Shown: positions 1 through 5,409 of the stretch, one piece after another | Layout of the letters: each line of letters begins with the position of its first letter | How positions within the stretch are numbered: the stretch's first letter is position 1 | NCBI GenBank assembly: GCA_019423635.1 | Contig: JAHZBA010000066.1 | Location: 1 to 5,409, forward strand | Length of the DNA: 5,409 nucleotides | Direction: 5' to 3' | Origin: Clostridiales bacterium | GTDB lineage: Bacteria > Bacillota > Clostridia > Oscillospirales > Oscillospiraceae | Made by a program: the position numbers and the translations under genes | The notes under the pieces: generated by a model | Told to the model about the DNA's origin: nothing | The model's database searches: none | The model's input: the letters and a program-made list of their open reading frames with translations, nothing else

Positions 1-226
1 TTCGCTTTCCGCCGCGACTCGCTCCGCTGGACTCGCGGCGGAGGGGGACGGGGGAACGACACCACCGTTCCGTTTCCGCCTTGCGGCGAAAACTGCGCTA
101 TGTTGGGAATTTCTTCGCTTTCCGCCGCGACTCGCTCCGCTGGACTCGCGGCGGAGGGGGACGGGGGAGCGACACCACCGCTCCGTTTCCGCCTTGCGGC
201 GAAAACTGCACTATGGTGGGAATTTT
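1..226. repeat. Two tandem copies of a 113-bp hairpin-rich intergenic repeat
   Basis: Copy 1 is 1-113 and copy 2 is 114-226. They match at 108 of 113 positions; the differences are at 56/169, 68/181, 97/210, 103/216 and 113/226. Each copy contains three potential hairpins. The first has a perfect 10-bp stem (TCCGCCGCGA at 8-17 with TCGCGGCGGA at 33-42). The second has a 6-bp stem (53-58 with 66-71, loop ACACCAC). The third is TTTC-C-GCC with GGC-GAAA at 73-80/85-91, with one bulged C and a TTGC loop. The window begins at a unit boundary only because of the phase chosen, so the array may continue to the left. No coding signal is convincing here. It is probably a dispersed intergenic repeat family of the host genome (inference); its function and strand are unknown. 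Confidence 0.85.
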
Positions 227-283
227 TGCGCAGCCGTTGGCGGCTTTGCCGCCTTACGGATACGGCATCCCCCTTGCGGGGAC

Positions 284-338
284 TTCGCTTTCCGCTGCGA
301 CTGGCTTCGCTGGACTCGCGGCGGAGGGGGACGGGGGA
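284..338. repeat. Diverged partial third copy of the 113-bp repeat
   Basis: These 55 bases match the first half of the 113-bp unit (compare 1-55 and 114-168) with a few changes clustered in the left arm and loop of the first hairpin. The right arm TCGCGGCGGA and the following G-rich run are unchanged. The left arm is TCCGCTGCGA, so one C-G pair becomes a G-U wobble if the element is transcribed. The second and third hairpins of the unit are absent. Just upstream lie two unrelated short hairpins: GGCGGC/GCCGCC at 239-244/248-253, and CCCC/GGGG at 270-273/278-281 with the loop TTGC that is also found in hairpin 3 of the full unit. Confidence 0.75.
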
Positions 339-387
339 TGCGGAGTGGTCTGCCCGAAAAACGAGTTTGACCACTGACTCCAGGAAC

Positions 388-422
388 GCCTGAATCCGGA
401 CGGGTTCGGGCTTTTGCTTTTT
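388..422 (+). terminator. Intrinsic terminator of an upstream rightward transcript
   Basis: The arms GCCTGAATCC (388-397) and GGGTTCGGGC (402-411) pair over 10 bp with two G-U wobbles around a GGAC loop. They are followed by TTTTGCTTTTT (412-422). The U-rich tail lies only on the right, so it acts on rightward transcripts. No gene lies between it and the left edge, so it must end a transcript that starts outside the window and runs through the repeats, or one that starts within the repeats. Confidence 0.75.
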
Positions 423-488
423 CCGGGCAGGCTGTCTCTTCCCGGCGGATGATGGAGGCAGAGCGGACGGCGGGTCCGTCCTGTTTCC

Positions 489-517
489 TTGACATTGCTG
501 GAAAAATATATTATTGT
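489..517 (+). promoter_or_regulatory. Probable housekeeping-sigma promoter of the four-gene operon
   Basis: A consensus -35 box TTGACA (489-494) is followed after 17 bp by TATTGT (512-517, four of six matches to TATAAT). It sits at the left end of an AT-rich island of about 50 bp inside otherwise very GC-rich DNA. A start of transcription near 523-525 would give a leader of roughly 80 nt before the kinase start codon. TGTAAT at 515-520 is a better -10 hexamer by sequence, but its 20-bp spacing is too long. Confidence 0.65.
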
Positions 518-536
518 AATGAATATCAATTAACAA

Positions 537-559
537 ATATCAAACAGCTGCTTTGATGT
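537..559. promoter_or_regulatory. Inverted repeat in the kinase leader, possible operator
   Basis: ATCAAA (539-544) and TTTGAT (552-557) form a perfect 6-bp inverted repeat around CAGCTGC. It extends by one wobble and one further pair outward. It lies just downstream of the predicted transcription start and upstream of the ribosome binding site, where a repressor site would be expected. The stem is AT-rich and has no U tract, so it does not look like a terminator. No regulator is recognised. Confidence 0.3.
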
Positions 560-588
560 TGCATGGGCCTCCAATCAAAAACATGGAC

Positions 589-595
589 AGGTGGG
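589..595 (+). promoter_or_regulatory. Ribosome binding site that decides the kinase start
   Basis: AGGTGGG ends 6 nt before the ATG at 602 and differs from AGGAGGG by one base. The upstream in-frame ATG at 563 has no purine-rich sequence at the right distance, so translation is placed at 602. Confidence 0.7.
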
Positions 596-601
596 CGGGA
601 T

Positions 602-3454
602 ATGGTAAATTATGTGATGGTTCTGGAGTGCTTCGGAATCTGTCTGACCTTTGTGGCGCTGATTCTCCTCCTCAACGGAGACGGGGCCAGGGAGCAGAAG
701 CTGCTGATCTTCATCATGTGCGGCTCCCTGGTGCAGAACGTGGGCTACATGCTGGAGCTGACGGCCCCGACGGTGGAGGCCGCGGTGGCGGCGGTGACGG
801 TGGAAAACGTGGGCTCTGCCTTTGTCCCGCTGTGCTACTGCTGGTTTACCTATACCTACTGCTACGCCCGCCCGCCGGAGAGGCTGCTGCGCGCCCTTGG
901 CATCATCAACTTCTTCGTGCTGCCCACGGTGTTTTTTAACTGGAACGGCCTGTTTTACCAGGACTTTCAGTGGATGTCCACGGCGGACGGCTTCCACTAT
1001 GTCAGCATCACCTACGGCCCCCTGTACGCCCTTTTCATGATGACCCGCATTGTGATCCCCTACGTTTTGTCCATCCATACCCTGGCCCGGGCGGTGCGGC
1101 TGCGCTCGGACCAGCAGGTCAACCGCCAGTACTGGACGATCCTCTGCATCTCCTCCCTCCCGGTGGTGGTGCTGGTGATCTATGTGCTGAAGCTCACCGC
1201 GGTGTTTGATTTCACCCCGGTGACACTGGCGATCTCCATGTCCATGGTGGTCATTGTGGTGTGGAGCCGCCGCAACTATGACTTCCGCCACCTGGCGGCG
1301 GAGAAGGTGCTGGAGAGCCTGGGAGACGGGGTGATCGCCCTGGACGACCACGACAGGCTCGTCAGCTACAACCGGGCCGCCGCCCGCATCTTCACCAGCC
1401 TGCCCGCCCACAAGCTGGGGGAGAACATCCGGGTGGTGGAGGACTTCCGGGAGGAGATGCTCAACGACAGCATCCCCTGGAGCTTTTCCATCAACGGGCA
1501 AAACTACGAGTGTCACAGCAAGCAGATCGTGGATGAAAACGGCAGGAAGCAGGGCTGTGTCATCCTGGTTCTGGACATGACGGATATCAAGGCCTACATC
1601 AATGAGATCAAGCGGGTGCGGCAGCAGGCGGAAAAGGCCAACATCGCCAAGAGTGAGTTTCTGGCCAACATGTCCCACGAGATCCGCACCCCCATGAACG
1701 CCATCATCGGGCTGAACGACATCATCATGGAGGAGTGCGGAGACCCCCGGATCTATGCCCACGCCAAGGATGTGCAGTCCGCGGCCAAGAACCTTCTGGC
1801 CATTATCAACGACATCCTGGACCTGTCCAAGGTGGAGGCGGGCAAGATGGAGCTGGTGTACACGGACTACCACCTGAAGACCGTGGTGGACGAGGTGGTG
1901 GGCATGATGGACATGGCCGCCTCCAAGCGGGGACTGATTTTGAAGTACGAGTGCGACAGCACCCTTCCCTGCCGTTACAGCGGCGACGCGGGGCGGATCA
2001 AGCAGATCCTCATCAACATCCTCAACAACGCCATCAAATTCACCAAGGAGGGCTATGTGCGGGTGAACGTCACCGGCGGACCCGGTGAGCAGGAGGACGA
2101 GGAGCGCCTCACCTTCCGGGTGGAGGACACCGGCTGCGGCATTCGGGAGGAGGATCTGGAGAAGATCTTCGAGGATTTCCGCCAGGTGGACTCCAAGCGC
2201 AACCGGAGCGTGGAGGGCACCGGATTGGGGCTGGCCATTGTCAAGCATCTGGTGGAACTGATGGAGGGCAACATCCATGTGGAGAGCGTCTACGGGGAGG
2301 GTACGGTCTTCACCATCACCATCCTCCAGAAGATTGTGGACCGGCGCTCCATCGCGGAGGTGCCGGAGGCCTCCCAGGCGGACCAGACAGCTGCCGAGTC
2401 TTTTACCGCTCCCGGCGTGAAGGTCCTTCTGGTGGACGACAACCTGATTAACCGCAAGGTGGCCAGAGGGTTCCTGAAAAGCTATGCCTTTGACCTCACG
2501 GAGGCCGAGAGCGGACAGGAGGCCATTGATCTGGTGCGGGAGAACCGGTACGACATCATCTTCATGGATCATATGATGCCCAGGATGGACGGCATCGAGG
2601 CAACGGAGATCATCCGCCGGGACTGCGGAGAGAACGGAACCGCCCCCGCCGTCATCGCGCTGACCGCCAACGCAATGTCCGGTATGCGGGAGCGCTTTTT
2701 GGAGCGGGGCTTCCAGGATTTCATCGCCAAGCCCCTGGACCGGAGGGAGCTGGGGCAGCTCCTGGCCCGGTGGGTCCCGGAGGAGCGGCGGCAGGCCAGA
2801 GACGGGGAAGAGGAGCCGGAGATCCCCCCCGACCTGGCGGCCTTTCAGATCAAGGGGATTGACATTGAGGCCGCATCCCGGTATTATGTTGGCGACGAGG
2901 CGGGCTTTGCCAATCTGCTGGAGCTCTACCACATGGACGGCCAGCGCAAGAAGGTGCTCCTGGCGGAGCTGGCCGCCTCCGACGACATCTCCCGCTACCA
3001 GACGGAGGTACACGGGCTCAAGAGCGCCTCGGCCAACGTGGGGGCCATGGAGGTCTCCAATATGGCCCGGGCCCAGGAGAATGCCGCCGCCCGGGGAGAT
3101 ACGGAATTGATTGCCCGGCAGTTCCCCGCTCTGCTGGCGGCCTACGAGGAACTGCTGGAGAACATCGGAGCTTTCCTGGCACAGCGGGTCTCATCCCGGG
3201 AGGAAAAGCTCCCGGCGCTGCCTGACGGCGAAGTGCGCAGGCAGGCGGCAAAGGCGCTGTGCGAGCTGGAGAATTTCCGCTCCCGGGAGTGCGCCGAAAT
3301 TGTGGCGGAGCTGCTGCGCCACGCGCTGCCCCGGGATACGGAGGACAGTCTCGCGGAAATCCAGAGACAGCTGAAGCTGTATGAGGACGATGACGCAGAG
3401 ACGCTGCTGCGGCAGCTTCTGAGCAAACTTGAAAAGGAGAGCGGAAGCACATGA
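602..3454 (+). CDS. Membrane-bound tripartite hybrid histidine kinase (7TM-PAS-HisKA-HATPase-REC-Hpt)
   Basis: This 950-aa sensor kinase feeds a multistep His-Asp-His-Asp phosphorelay. Residues about 5-221 form seven hydrophobic helices resembling the HisKA_7TM sensor module (7TMR-HK family); no cleavable signal peptide is seen. A PAS-like domain covers about 232-328, followed by a short helical linker. The HisKA motif SHEIRTPMN gives phospho-acceptor His359. The ATPase domain shows the N box (N472/N476), G1 DTGCGI (509-514), F box (522-530, FEDF where FEPF is common) and G2 GTGLGLAI (539-546). The receiver (about 606-725) has D612/D613, acceptor D656, T688 and K710. The Hpt domain (about 745-860) has EVHGLKS with acceptor His804. 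A helical tail follows (870-945). The preferred start is 602, because a ribosome binding site precedes it; an in-frame ATG at 563 would add 13 residues. All catalytic residues are present. The sensed ligand is unknown. The stop overlaps the start of the next gene, which supports co-translation. Confidence 0.93.
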   Translation: MVNYVMVLECFGICLTFVALILLLNGDGAREQKLLIFIMCGSLVQNVGYMLELTAPTVEAAVAAVTVENVGSAFVPLCYCWFTYTYCYARPPERLLRALGIINFFVLPTVFFNWNGLFYQDFQWMSTADGFHYVSITYGPLYALFMMTRIVIPYVLSIHTLARAVRLRSDQQVNRQYWTILCISSLPVVVLVIYVLKLTAVFDFTPVTLAISMSMVVIVVWSRRNYDFRHLAAEKVLESLGDGVIALDDHDRLVSYNRAAARIFTSLPAHKLGENIRVVEDFREEMLNDSIPWSFSINGQNYECHSKQIVDENGRKQGCVILVLDMTDIKAYINEIKRVRQQAEKANIAKSEFLANMSHEIRTPMNAIIGLNDIIMEECGDPRIYAHAKDVQSAAKNLLAIINDILDLSKVEAGKMELVYTDYHLKTVVDEVVGMMDMAASKRGLILKYECDSTLPCRYSGDAGRIKQILINILNNAIKFTKEGYVRVNVTGGPGEQEDEERLTFRVEDTGCGIREEDLEKIFEDFRQVDSKRNRSVEGTGLGLAIVKHLVELMEGNIHVESVYGEGTVFTITILQKIVDRRSIAEVPEASQADQTAAESFTAPGVKVLLVDDNLINRKVARGFLKSYAFDLTEAESGQEAIDLVRENRYDIIFMDHMMPRMDGIEATEIIRRDCGENGTAPAVIALTANAMSGMRERFLERGFQDFIAKPLDRRELGQLLARWVPEERRQARDGEEEPEIPPDLAAFQIKGIDIEAASRYYVGDEAGFANLLELYHMDGQRKKVLLAELAASDDISRYQTEVHGLKSASANVGAMEVSNMARAQENAAARGDTELIARQFPALLAAYEELLENIGAFLAQRVSSREEKLPALPDGEVRRQAAKALCELENFRSRECAEIVAELLRHALPRDTEDSLAEIQRQLKLYEDDDAETLLRQLLSKLEKESGST

Positions 3455-3858
3455 CGGGAAAAAGATACCGAAAGCGGATTTTGGCGGTGGACGACGCGGC
3501 GACGATTCTCCTGAGAATCACGGACGCCCTGGAGAAATACTACGAGGTGGTGACGGTGAACTCCGGCGCCCGGGCCCTGCGCTTTCTGGAAAAGGAGAAA
3601 CCGGACCTGATCCTCCTGGACATCCGCATGGCGCCGAAGGACGGCTTTGAAACCCTGCGGGAGATCCGCGCCATTGAGGACCGGGCGGACATCCCGGTGA
3701 TTATGCTGACCGGCGTGGAGGACAAGGACTCCGTTCTGGAGGGCATCAAGCTGGGAATCTGCGACTACGTTCTGAAGCCCTTCACGCCCGACGATCTGCT
3801 TGACCGAATCCGGCGGGCCCTGGACCCCAGCAAGCAGAAGCCCGGCACCTATTATTAA
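3451..3858 (+). CDS. Stand-alone receiver-domain response regulator
   Basis: This 135-aa protein is a single CheY-like receiver with no output domain. The acidic pair is D14/D15, the phospho-acceptor D57 (LILLDIRM), the switch threonine T87, and the conserved lysine K109 in VLKP, with Y106 at the aromatic switch position. Its ATG overlaps the kinase TGA (ATGA), and AAGGAGA at 3434-3440 is its ribosome binding site, inside the kinase gene. The coupling suggests it is the direct acceptor from the kinase Hpt domain (inference). The loop after D57 reads MAPKDG: the proline usual at D+4 is A61, and a proline sits one place later. The protein ends with a short polar tail (PSKQKPGTYY). It would act in the cytoplasm through protein contacts; its target is not encoded here. 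Confidence 0.9.
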   Translation: MTGKRYRKRILAVDDAATILLRITDALEKYYEVVTVNSGARALRFLEKEKPDLILLDIRMAPKDGFETLREIRAIEDRADIPVIMLTGVEDKDSVLEGIKLGICDYVLKPFTPDDLLDRIRRALDPSKQKPGTYY

Positions 3859-3879
3859 AGACGACAGGGGGCTTGACGG

Positions 3880-4368
3880 ATGAATACGGCCATGACAAAG
3901 GAGGAGCTGGAACGGGTATTGGACCAGGCTCTTCAGGACGTGACGGAGAGGACCGCCAGCGTGTGCCTTCACCAGGGTGACCAGCCCCTGGGAGAGGATC
4001 TCTGCACAGTCCATATCACCTTTGACAAGGGCTTTGGCACCAGTCTGACCCTCTGTGCGGATACGAGCCTGCTGATTCGCATGGCCTGCAACTCCTTTCA
4101 TGAGGACACCGTGACACAGGAGGACCTGGAGGAGTTCAGCAAGGAGTATTTCAACGTGCTGTGCGGAAAAGTGGTAGGGGCCATGTATCGGGCCACGCAG
4201 GTCTCCGCCCATTTCAGTCAGCCGAGGTTCTATCACGGGCGCTATGAACCGGAGGGGCAGGAGGTGCAGTTCATTCTCACCTACTCTGATGAGCACAGCG
4301 AGGGTGCGCAGCTGATCCATCATGTGCCCTGCGGGCAGGAGACCGGGGCCGGTCCGGATGAGACCTAA
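3880..4368 (+). CDS. CheX/CheC-type phosphatase (receiver aspartyl-phosphate phosphatase)
   Basis: This 162-aa protein matches the size and active-site layout of the CheC/CheX/FliY phosphatase family, which removes phosphate from CheY-like proteins. The family signature E-x2-N-x22-P is present with exact spacing: E89, N92 (in SKEYFN) and P115. E85 stands four residues before E89 where D or S is common. An N-terminal helix (5-25) leads into beta-rich segments (about 42-60 and 127-136), as expected of the CheX fold. The C-terminal 12 residues look disordered. AGGGGG at 3866-3871 lies 8 nt upstream of the ATG; M5 is a less likely start. The gap to the previous gene is 21 nt and to the next 18 nt. 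Overall similarity to CheX is judged from motif and order only. Its likely substrate is the CheY-like product of the next gene, the first receiver, or both (inference). Confidence 0.72.
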   Translation: MNTAMTKEELERVLDQALQDVTERTASVCLHQGDQPLGEDLCTVHITFDKGFGTSLTLCADTSLLIRMACNSFHEDTVTQEDLEEFSKEYFNVLCGKVVGAMYRATQVSAHFSQPRFYHGRYEPEGQEVQFILTYSDEHSEGAQLIHHVPCGQETGAGPDET

Positions 4369-4386
4369 CAGAAGGGGGTATCGCAG

Positions 4387-4749
4387 ATGAGCAAGAGAAT
4401 TATGGTGGTGGACGATTCCAGGCTGGTCCGAGTCCAGCTGGAGGATGTTCTGAAAGGTACGGACTACGAGATCGCGGCACACTGCCGCAGCGGAGAGGAC
4501 GCCATTGAGCAATATGCCCAGGTGCAGCCTGATCTGGTGACGATGGATATCATCATGCAGGGGATGGACGGGCTGGACGCCGCGGAGATCATTTTGAAAA
4601 ATCACCCGGATGCCAGGATTGTGATGGTCTCCTCCCTGGCTTACGGCGATACGTTTAAAAGGGCCCAGGCCATTGGGACCAGGGGCTTTGTGGAAAAGCC
4701 CTTTCATCAGGAGCAGCTGCTGAAGGTGTTTGAGCAGGCGCTGCGGTGA
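4387..4749 (+). CDS. CheY-like single-domain response regulator
   Basis: This 120-aa protein is a bare receiver domain of CheY length. It carries D9/D10, phospho-acceptor D54 (VTMDIIM), S82 at the Ser/Thr switch position, and K104-P105 (FVEKPF); F101 replaces the tyrosine of E. coli CheY Tyr106. The residue at D+4, normally proline in the MPGMDG loop, is Q58 (MQGMDG). AAGGGGG at 4372-4378 lies 8 nt before the ATG. It is last in the operon, directly behind the CheX-like phosphatase gene, as cheX and cheY are in the Treponema cheA-cheW-cheX-cheY operon (known). It could be a motility switch ligand or an adaptor for another process. No flagellar or chemoreceptor gene lies in the window to decide this, so no cheY symbol is assigned. 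Confidence 0.9.
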   Translation: MSKRIMVVDDSRLVRVQLEDVLKGTDYEIAAHCRSGEDAIEQYAQVQPDLVTMDIIMQGMDGLDAAEIILKNHPDARIVMVSSLAYGDTFKRAQAIGTRGFVEKPFHQEQLLKVFEQALR

Positions 4750-4795
4750 CGCTGCTGCCGGACGCGGTTCACCGGGAAAAATCGAACAGGATGGG

Positions 4796-4834
4796 AAAAG
4801 GACAAGGCACAGGCCTTGTCCTTTTGGCGTTTTT
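4796..4834. terminator. Bidirectional intrinsic terminator between convergent genes
   Basis: A perfect 13-bp stem is formed by AAAAGGACAAGGC (4796-4808) and GCCTTGTCCTTTT (4813-4825) around the loop ACAG. The rightward transcript gains TTTT in the right arm plus TTTTT at 4830-4834; the leftward transcript gains UUUU from the left arm. It lies 46 nt past the CheY-like stop and 8 nt past the stop of the leftward gene, so it can end both. Confidence 0.9.
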
Positions 4835-5409
4835 CACAGGAGCATGGCCCCGCTGCCCCAGACCTGGGCCCGGGTGATGGCCAGAACGGTTTCGGTGGGA
4901 ATCCCGGCGATCTCGCTGCCGAAAATCTCCCGCAGGTTTCCGCCGCTCAGCATGGCGGCAAGCTGGGACTTTGCCGCGGCGGACGCCGCCAGTTCAGAGG
5001 CCTGGAGGTGCCGCTGCGTCTGCCGTTCCGCCGCCAGCTTCATGAACTCGGCGTGGCGGGCCATGCGCAGATCCCACCAGCTCTCCTCCTTGTCGGAGCC
5101 GCTTCTGGAGCAGGTGATCTCCCCGCCCGGACTGGAGGAGCAGGCGTTGCAGATATTCCCGTCCTCCCCGATGGCAACGGCCTGGGACAGATCCCAGGTG
5201 CTGCCGGGCAGGATGGCCTCGTTCCGGGCCGCGTCAAAGGCAAACCAGGTGTCGATCTTCGCAAAGATCTCCTGGGCGTAGGCGCTGTCTGCCTCCATAC
5301 GCTCCTGCACCTTGGGATGAATGACCACAGCCTTGCTCCCCGGCGGGACATTGCCCAGGGCGTGAATCTCCTTCGGGGCGGTAAATCTGCCGTCAATGGA
5401 GCCGTAGAA
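4834..5409 (-). CDS. Uncharacterised protein, C-terminal 191 residues (5' end outside the window)
   Basis: The leftward reading frame is open from the right edge to a TGA at 4836-4834, so only the C-terminal part of the gene is visible. A GTG at 5328 could be taken as a start, but the frame stays open and protein-like upstream of it (including GRFTAPKEIHALGNVPPG), so an internal position is more likely. I do not recognise the family. Visible features, numbered from the window edge, are a segment VVIHPKVQERM at 28-38, then a helical stretch ending in KIDTWF; a CNAC motif with a third cysteine ten residues on (C87, C90, C100); a Trp pair in ESWWDLR; and an Ala/Gln-rich helix near 125-155. No signal peptide or membrane span is visible in this part. 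The three cysteines could bind a metal or form disulfides (speculation). It converges on the kinase operon, so it is not part of it. Confidence 0.75.
   Translation of the reverse strand, partial: FYGSIDGRFTAPKEIHALGNVPPGSKAVVIHPKVQERMEADSAYAQEIFAKIDTWFAFDAARNEAILPGSTWDLSQAVAIGEDGNICNACSSSPGGEITCSRSGSDKEESWWDLRMARHAEFMKLAAERQTQRHLQASELAASAAAKSQLAAMLSGGNLREIFGSEIAGIPTETVLAITRAQVWGSGAMLL

Noticed and set aside
1..340. CRISPR array
   Set aside because: Units are 113 bp and contiguous, without variable spacers of uniform length, and no cas gene is near.
344..375. AGTGGTC/GACCACT inverted repeat with an 18-nt loop
   Set aside because: The loop is long and there is no U tract; it is weaker than the adjacent terminator at 388-422 and may be chance.
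81..393. Short rightward frames (81-377 and 100-393) and leftward frames (211-495, 254-529) across the repeats
   Set aside because: They run through tandem repeats in several frames, lack ribosome binding sites and have low-complexity Arg/Pro/Gly/Ala composition; these are repeat artefacts.
465..481. GGACGG/CCGTCC hairpin just before the -35 box
   Set aside because: Only 6 bp, followed by a weak TGTTT tail; not enough for a second terminator or an operator call.
563..601. Upstream in-frame ATG adding 13 residues to the kinase
   Set aside because: There is no ribosome binding site before it and the added residues are polar and unlike the membrane start. AGGTGGG before 602 fits better.
575..3013. 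Leftward open frame of 812 codons opposite the kinase, and a similar 521-codon frame at 3142-4707
   Set aside because: They are antisense to strongly supported genes, are rich in His/Val/Gln/Leu as expected from the complement of GC-biased codons, show no domain, and the second spans four rightward genes.
5326..5328. GTG as the true start of the leftward gene
   Set aside because: The frame remains open and plausible up to the window edge, and there is no clear ribosome binding site upstream of the GTG, so the gene is treated as 5'-partial.

Overview
The window looks like chromosomal DNA from a GC-rich member of the Clostridia, most likely an Oscillospiraceae-type gut anaerobe. This is inferred from the G/C-ending codons, the purine-rich ribosome binding sites, a clostridial-style 7TM hybrid histidine kinase, and GC-rich intergenic hairpin repeats. 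No taxonomic marker gene is present, so the assignment is tentative.

Layout: bases 1-480 hold no convincing gene. They carry two 113-bp tandem copies (108/113 identical) of a hairpin-rich repeat, a diverged partial third copy, and an intrinsic terminator (388-422) that must serve something transcribed rightward from outside the window. An AT-rich island (about 495-545) follows, with a good promoter (TTGACA, 17-bp spacer, TATTGT). From there a tight rightward four-gene operon runs from 602 to 4749: a 950-aa tripartite hybrid histidine kinase (7TM, PAS, HisKA, HATPase, REC, Hpt), a stand-alone receiver (start overlaps the kinase stop), a CheX/CheC-type phosphatase, and a CheY-like receiver. A 13-bp-stem terminator at 4796-4825 closes the operon. 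It also sits 8 nt beyond the end of a convergent, uncharacterised leftward gene that runs off the right edge.

How the genes probably work together: the membrane kinase senses an unknown signal, autophosphorylates on His359, and relays phosphate through Asp656 to His804. From there it can pass to Asp57 of the first receiver and/or Asp54 of the CheY-like protein. The CheX-like protein, which keeps the spacing E-x2-N-x22-P of the CheC/CheX/FliY phosphatase site, would dephosphorylate one of these receivers. No gene in the operon carries a DNA-binding, diguanylate cyclase or other output domain, so output must come from protein-protein contact or unlinked partners. The most notable points are this output-less relay with its own phosphatase, the missing D+4 proline in both stand-alone receivers, and a compensatory base-pair change between the two 113-bp repeat copies.
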